From the NCBI RefSeq assembly GCF_019703515.2, contig NC_059393.1, forward strand, positions 11,302,001 through 11,366,000: 64,000 bases of DNA. The letters are read 5' to 3'. This stretch comes from Myxocyprinus asiaticus (Eukaryota > Chordata > Actinopteri > Cypriniformes > Catostomidae). Position numbers and translations under genes: made by a program. The notes under the pieces were generated by a model, which was given only the letters and a program-made list of their open reading frames with translations, did not search any database and was not told the origin of the DNA. Below, piece after piece: positions 59,712 through 64,000 of the stretch. How positions within the stretch are numbered: the first letter of the stretch is position 1; every line of letters begins with the position of its first letter.

Positions 59712-60137
59712 TATCCCCTTTTCTCCCCAGTTTTGGAATGACCAATTCCCACTACTTACTAGGTCCTCATGGTGGCACGGTTACTCACCTCAGTCCGGGT
59801 GGCGGAGGACAAGTCTCAGTTGCCTCCGCTTCTGAGACCGTCAGTCCGCACATCTTATCACGTGGCTCGTTGCGCATGACACCGCGGAGGCTCACAGCAT
59901 GTGGAGGCTCATGCTACTCTCCGTGATCCACGCACAACTTACCACGCACCCCATTGAGAGCAAGAACAACTAATCGCGACCACGAGGAGGTTACCCCATG
60001 TGACTCCCTCCCTAGCAACCGGGCCAATTTGGTTGCTTAGGAGACCTGGCTGGAGTCACTCAGCACACCCTGGATTCGAACTCACAACTCCAGGGGTGGT
60101 AGTCAGCATCAATACATGCTGAGCTACCCAGGCCCCC
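59712..60137 (-). mobile_element. tRNA-derived SINE, copy 2
   Basis: Same family and orientation as 40238-40676: minus-strand head GGGGGCCTGGGTAGCTCAGC, with GAGTTCGAATCCAGGG. Similar length; diverged. Confidence 0.85.
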
Positions 60138-60214
60138 TTAAAATGCATTTTTTATGTGTAATAATTATGAAACCAAAATACCATCAACTGTAATAAAATC
60201 TTTTCTGTTTTGAA

Positions 60215-60432
60215 GGATACCCCACAGTCCAAAGACATGCAGGTCAAGTGAACTGGAGACACTAAATTGCCCGTAGGTGAGAGTGAGAGTGTGTATGTGT
60301 ATGTCTGTGTGTGTTGCCCTGTGATGGACTGGCCACCTGTTCAGGGTGTATCCCTGCCTTCAGCCGAGACTGCTGGGAAAGGCTCCAGCACTACCCGTGA
60401 CCCTACATAGGACAAGCATCTATAGAAGATGG
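60215..60432 (+). mobile_element. SINE/LINE 3' tail fragment
   Basis: CCCTGTGATGGACTGGCCAC, GGGTGTATCCCTGCCTTCAG and the terminal (GGAT)n are the common tail of fish SINEs mobilised by L2-type LINEs. The tRNA head is missing. Confidence 0.75.
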
Positions 60433-61378
60433 ATGGATGGATGTTTATAAGGAATTTTATTTATATAAATACCTATGTGGAAGAGGATGGCCAAAGTGGG
60501 GTTAAATATACACAATTTTTCAAACTGGAGTAACAAAATAACAAATTATGTAATCGGTGTTATCTTTGTGGAAAAGAGACTCATTATAAATCACTCTTAT
60601 CCTTTTGTCATGTTTTGCACATTTTCTCGTCTTGTTTTAAGTGTTAAATTTTTTTAGATATTGTATAGGCTGAATATTCAGTTATATTTTGTTGAATAAA
60701 ATATGCTATAAATATCTCAATTATTTCTTGCAAAAGGTGAAATATTTCTGTTTTTAAAGTGTCTCTTGTGTTTGAAGGACTGTGATGTTCTGTACAGATT
60801 GTTTGCAATTTGTTTTTATTTTTTACAAAATGTTACGATTTTACTATATTGTGTTATGGTATTAATAAATTGATACAAAATATGAAAAGTTTATAAGAAG
60901 AGAACGGACCTGTACAGGCTGCCTAGAAAAGGTTCAAATAGGATTCTTGATGGTTCTTGAATGAACCTTAAAAGAGGTTCCAAATTGAAAATGTATAAAA
61001 GGTTTAAAAAGGATAATTTCTTCATTAATTTATGTGTGCAAAATTATTATTATTTTTTTAGGGTTTGTTTTGGTTATCAGTTTGTATTGTTTAATTTCTT
61101 ATATGTGACCATTTGTGCTTATGGGTAGGCATGATTTTTGTACTTCATGAGTTTAATTCTTGAACATTTTTCAAAGTTTGTATGTTATAAGTGGAAATTT
61201 AAAAAAATTCTCTTTTTGCACAATTGGACACTTGTACAGATCCTTTACTAATATGCTTCACAATACACATATTACTAATGCATTTGAATTTCTGATATTG
61301 TGACTAGCCTTTATTGCACATCTCTCCAAAGCAAAAAAAAAAAGGCAAAAAGATCATTATGTCAAAAGTTTGGGGACC
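60433..61378. other. region downstream of clcc1 copy B, no gene seen
   Basis: A/T-rich with a GGTTCTTGAATGAACC-type dispersed repeat at 60920-61010. Presumably includes the 3' UTR of copy B. Confidence 0.45.
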
Positions 61379-61504
61379 CTATGACTGTGGGACCCTAGAA
61401 TCAATCCATTGTCTTCCTTCCCCCCCACCGTTAGCTACGGCCTTTAAGATGGGTTCACGTAAGGCATGCTGCATAGATGCTCGGGTACTTCCATACAAAA
61501 AAGC
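61379..61504 (-). CDS. clcc1: clcc1-B exon 9 (short tail)
   Basis: Acceptor [26 protein letters not shown], then a tail without similarity to copy A, stop TAG at 61379-61381. Confidence 0.8.
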   Translation of the reverse strand, partial: AFLYGSTRASMQHALREPILKAVANGGGEGRQWIDSRVPQS

Positions 61505-63970
61505 CTGTGGACGGAAAGGGTGTGATTGTATTATTGTTTTCAGTATTAAAAAATATATATATATTATTATAATAACTTTGCTTTTCACAGCTCTCACCAC
61601 AATTGCTAGTGCCATAAGAACAAGCACAGGGATCTGGAGAGTGACTGGCAGATCCTTCAACGAAGCTCTTATGAACTCATTGATGCCCTGCCCAATTTGC
61701 TTCAGGGGATCTGTCATGAAGCTGGTTATGGTGACTGTGATAGCCTGCAAAAATGTGAAAAGCACATGCATGCATTTAACAACATCTGTTGTCAAAGAGT
61801 AATGTTAAAATAAGAGATACACACCTTTGTTGGTGGTACACGTAGAATGGGATTCACCAACAGGACCTCGTAGTACTTTTTACAAGGGTCATCTTGAAGA
61901 GTCCATGTACTTCTATACCACTCTAAATAAGCATTGAAAGTTGATCGAAAAATTGACCATTATGGCTATGGAAAGCAACAGTGATTGACGAATTTTACAG
62001 TGTCCTTCTTTCCGGAATTTTCTTTCACATTGATTTTCTCTATAGAGGCTTGACATAAACCTTATACGTGTTGACATGATTTAAGTGTGATAAAATCTCT
62101 GTTCTACATGATTTTACTGTGACTGAATGGCTTACAGAGTTTATTGACCTGGCATCATCATGACAACCAAGTTGTAATATTGGATGAAACTTTACATAAA
62201 TAAGGTTAGTAAGCAATTTTATCACACTAAAATCATGTTAACAAGTGTATACTTTTTACATCTTGTTGCTATACTTTTGAAACAGTGTGTATTTTAATGT
62301 TAATGGCCCCATTCGCTTCCATTGTAAGTGCTTTACTGTACTGTTTGCTGTCCCTGAATGCACACGTACACACACATTTGATGTGTGTGTTTACATTCTG
62401 AAGACATATTTTTTAGGTTTTTACTCATCTGCAATATGTCATTAAGACATTTCCTCTCTGATGTCAATTAGACATTTATCAGATGTCTTTAGGACATTTT
62501 TGATTTAGATAGTTTGTAAATCTGATCTTTTTAAAATGTTTAGCAGATGTTAATAAGAATAGGTTGCTTTCCAGATGAAAAGATTTAAAACTAACTGTGC
62601 TATCTGGGGTGTAATAACCTCACCTGACAAACTGTCCTTCCAGTCCATTTGTTTCACCCCACTACATTTCTCATTGAAGCTCTCCATCTGCACAATATTG
62701 TTCTGGTGCTCAGAAAAATCAAGCTAGCGAGAAATTTAAATAAATAATCAAATAAAAAAATCATGTATACATACTTTCTACATATGAACCTCTAGTACAG
62801 AGTATAAAAAAAATTACCATATAAAGATAGAACCAGTTCCAGATAATGCTAATTAAAAAGCAGAGAGTAAACCATTCCTTGAACTGGAAAACCCAGGACC
62901 ACACAATCCACTTTATAAGGAAGATAATCAGAACACTCAAAAGAATCTGTAGAACAATAAGTATGGAGAGGTATTATCAAAATGCATGCCTTTACAGTAT
63001 GATATAATATAAAAATGGATAGGCCTTCTTCAAACTAGTGGATCAAGTACCATCACTTATTTAATTTTTTTAAAAAGCAATTTTGTGGGGTGCCATGACC
63101 CCTTCACATCAGTTCAAGAAATTTAGGCATAAGTGTTGAAGCGTCGACATTGAACTGAGCAAGAAATATTTCTTTGATTTTGATCTGTTAACTAACTTTT
63201 TCATTTAACAAGTATAACTTGTCCACTTCAGATACTTTCGTAATAACTTACCTTCATGAAAGTATCCAAATCTACATGAAAGGTATCTTCAAATCGCCAC
63301 TTCCAGGCTTCATAATCATGGAGTTTGAAGTTGACCAGAATTTGACTGAGAGCCTCATCCATGGCTCCAGTGGTCCAGCTGTTTTTATCATTTAAAAGCT
63401 TCTGGATCTCTGCCACTGATTGCTTGGAAAGCTTTACCTCAGCGTCATAATGCATGACTGTTTTTGCATCATCAGGCTGAAGATAAAATAAATAAATAAA
63501 CAAATTGTGAAATCTGAAGAGCAATGCTATGGAGAACAAGGAGTGACATTAAAAATTAAGGAATCAATTTTCAGTTTATTAATTTGAAAATAATAAAATA
63601 TGTTATAAATTAACCACTAAAATGACATTTTTTTATATCATTAATGTTGAAAATGTACTTAACCTGTAAGTAACAATTAAATAATAAATTACTAAATAAT
63701 TTTTTAATGCAACTTAAAAATGTACTATATTGTTTTTTACTAGATCAATATATATAGTTATTAAGTTTTTAATGTTTTTATTTTTTAATTAATAAACAAT
63801 TTTTTTCTTAGTCCTCCACAATGCTAACTCAAATCCCACTAGAAATGATAAATATATACATGGTCAAGTTTTTCTGTTTCTATAAGGAGCTTGGAAAGGA
63901 AACGCTTGAATACTGGAAGACATGATGGCTGTTGACAGGTGGTAGTCCCGCTCTTTTTATGTTCATCACC
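61379..63970 (-). CDS. clcc1: clcc1-like copy B, exons 3-9 (5' end outside window)
   Basis: Second CLIC-like 1 gene, head-to-tail with copy A, 7.9 kb upstream of its start codon. Exons: 63860-63970, 63252-63476, 62818-62946, 62624-62723, 61825-61922, 61598-61744, 61379-61504, joined in frame for about 311 residues; exons 1-2 lie beyond the right edge. Splice phases are identical to copy A. The luminal core is about 90% identical to A by eye, whereas exons 3 and 5 diverge strongly. The last exon is only 41 residues ([18 protein letters not shown] to RVPQS) against 183 in copy A, so the acidic Gln-rich tail is missing. All splice sites seen are GT-AG; the exon 3 donor (CAT|GTATAT) is unusual. 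No stop or frameshift seen. Either a functional paralog with a short tail or a young duplicate in decay. Confidence 0.88.
61598..61744 (-). CDS. clcc1: clcc1-B exon 8
   Basis: 49 codons, [20 protein letters not shown], donor GTG|GTGAGA. Nearly the same as copy A exon 8. Confidence 0.92.
61825..61922 (-). CDS. clcc1: clcc1-B exon 7
   Basis: [33 protein letters not shown]; donor AAG|GTGTGT, acceptor CTTATTTAG. Confidence 0.92.
62624..62723 (-). CDS. clcc1: clcc1-B exon 6
   Basis: [32 protein letters not shown]; acceptor TCGCTAG, donor TCAG|GTGAGG. Confidence 0.93.
62818..62946 (-). CDS. clcc1: clcc1-B exon 5 (TM1 and TM2)
   Basis: 43 codons, acceptor TTCTACAG, donor [27 protein letters not shown] and [18 protein letters not shown]. 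Four residues shorter than copy A and clearly diverged in the first half. Confidence 0.9.
63252..63476 (-). CDS. clcc1: clcc1-B exon 4 (luminal core)
   Basis: 75 codons with [20 protein letters not shown] identical to copy A; donor AAG|GTAAGT. Confidence 0.95.
63860..63970 (-). CDS. clcc1: clcc1-B exon 3
   Basis: 37 codons, acceptor TCTCTTTTAG, donor [26 protein letters not shown] then [18 protein letters not shown]. Confidence 0.82.
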
Positions 63971-64000
63971 CTAAAAGAGAGGTAGCATTAAGAAATATTA

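Overview
The window is vertebrate nuclear DNA, almost certainly from a ray-finned fish and probably a cyprinid. The evidence is short exons with GT-AG introns, a dense mix of Tc1/mariner, hAT-like and hairpin MITE elements, tRNA-derived SINEs (one resembling zebrafish DANA), and the gene pair lpar3-mcoln2, which are neighbours in other vertebrates (human 1p22). The species call is inference. All recognisable host genes are read from the minus strand, except one inverted pseudogene fragment.

Layout. (1) 1-7.9 kb: the 5' half of lpar3, with a putative non-coding exon 1 at 7692, a coding exon at 5859-6600 ending at a clean donor in TM6, and more than 5.8 kb of the next intron; the last coding exon is outside the window. 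(2) 7.9-24 kb: no host gene found. It holds nested transposon debris: a hAT-like element with an 8-bp target duplication inside an older Tc1 fragment, internally deleted Tc1 copies, a fold-back Tc1 derivative, and two LINE fragments that keep their endonuclease but have lost reverse transcriptase. (3) 24-31.5 kb: mcoln2 (TRPML2 cation channel), with twelve exons found. It carries an in-frame TAG, an exon whose acceptor AG reads AA, a 12-base loss between S4 and S5, and no recognisable TM1 exon, so this copy looks recently disabled. (4) 31.5-45 kb: a tandem array of a tRNA-like SINE, a perfect 32-bp palindrome, a large inverted-repeat element hit by two SINEs, an L1 ORF1 fragment, and three full-length Tc1 copies from three families, one of them broken by only two TGA codons. 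(5) 45-53.5 kb: clcc1 copy A, a complete nine-exon gene for the ER chloride-channel CLIC-like 1 protein, with Tc1 insertions in its introns. (6) 53.5-61 kb: a perfect 61-bp triplication, a fold-back Tc1, an inverted clcc1 exon 1-2 pseudogene (copy C), a 5'-truncated Sleeping-Beauty-like copy flanked by TA repeats, a hAT-like element and SINEs. (7) 61.4-64 kb: clcc1 copy B, exons 3-9, with a much shorter C-terminal tail, running off the right edge.

How the genes relate. The three products act separately: LPAR3 at the plasma membrane in lysophosphatidic acid signalling, TRPML2 in endolysosomal cation release, and CLCC1 in the ER membrane in ion homeostasis. I see no sign of joint regulation. 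The main features of the window are the local expansion of clcc1 (two head-to-tail copies plus an inverted fragment), the apparent decay of mcoln2, and the layered transposon history. I did not find a convincing new multi-gene system.
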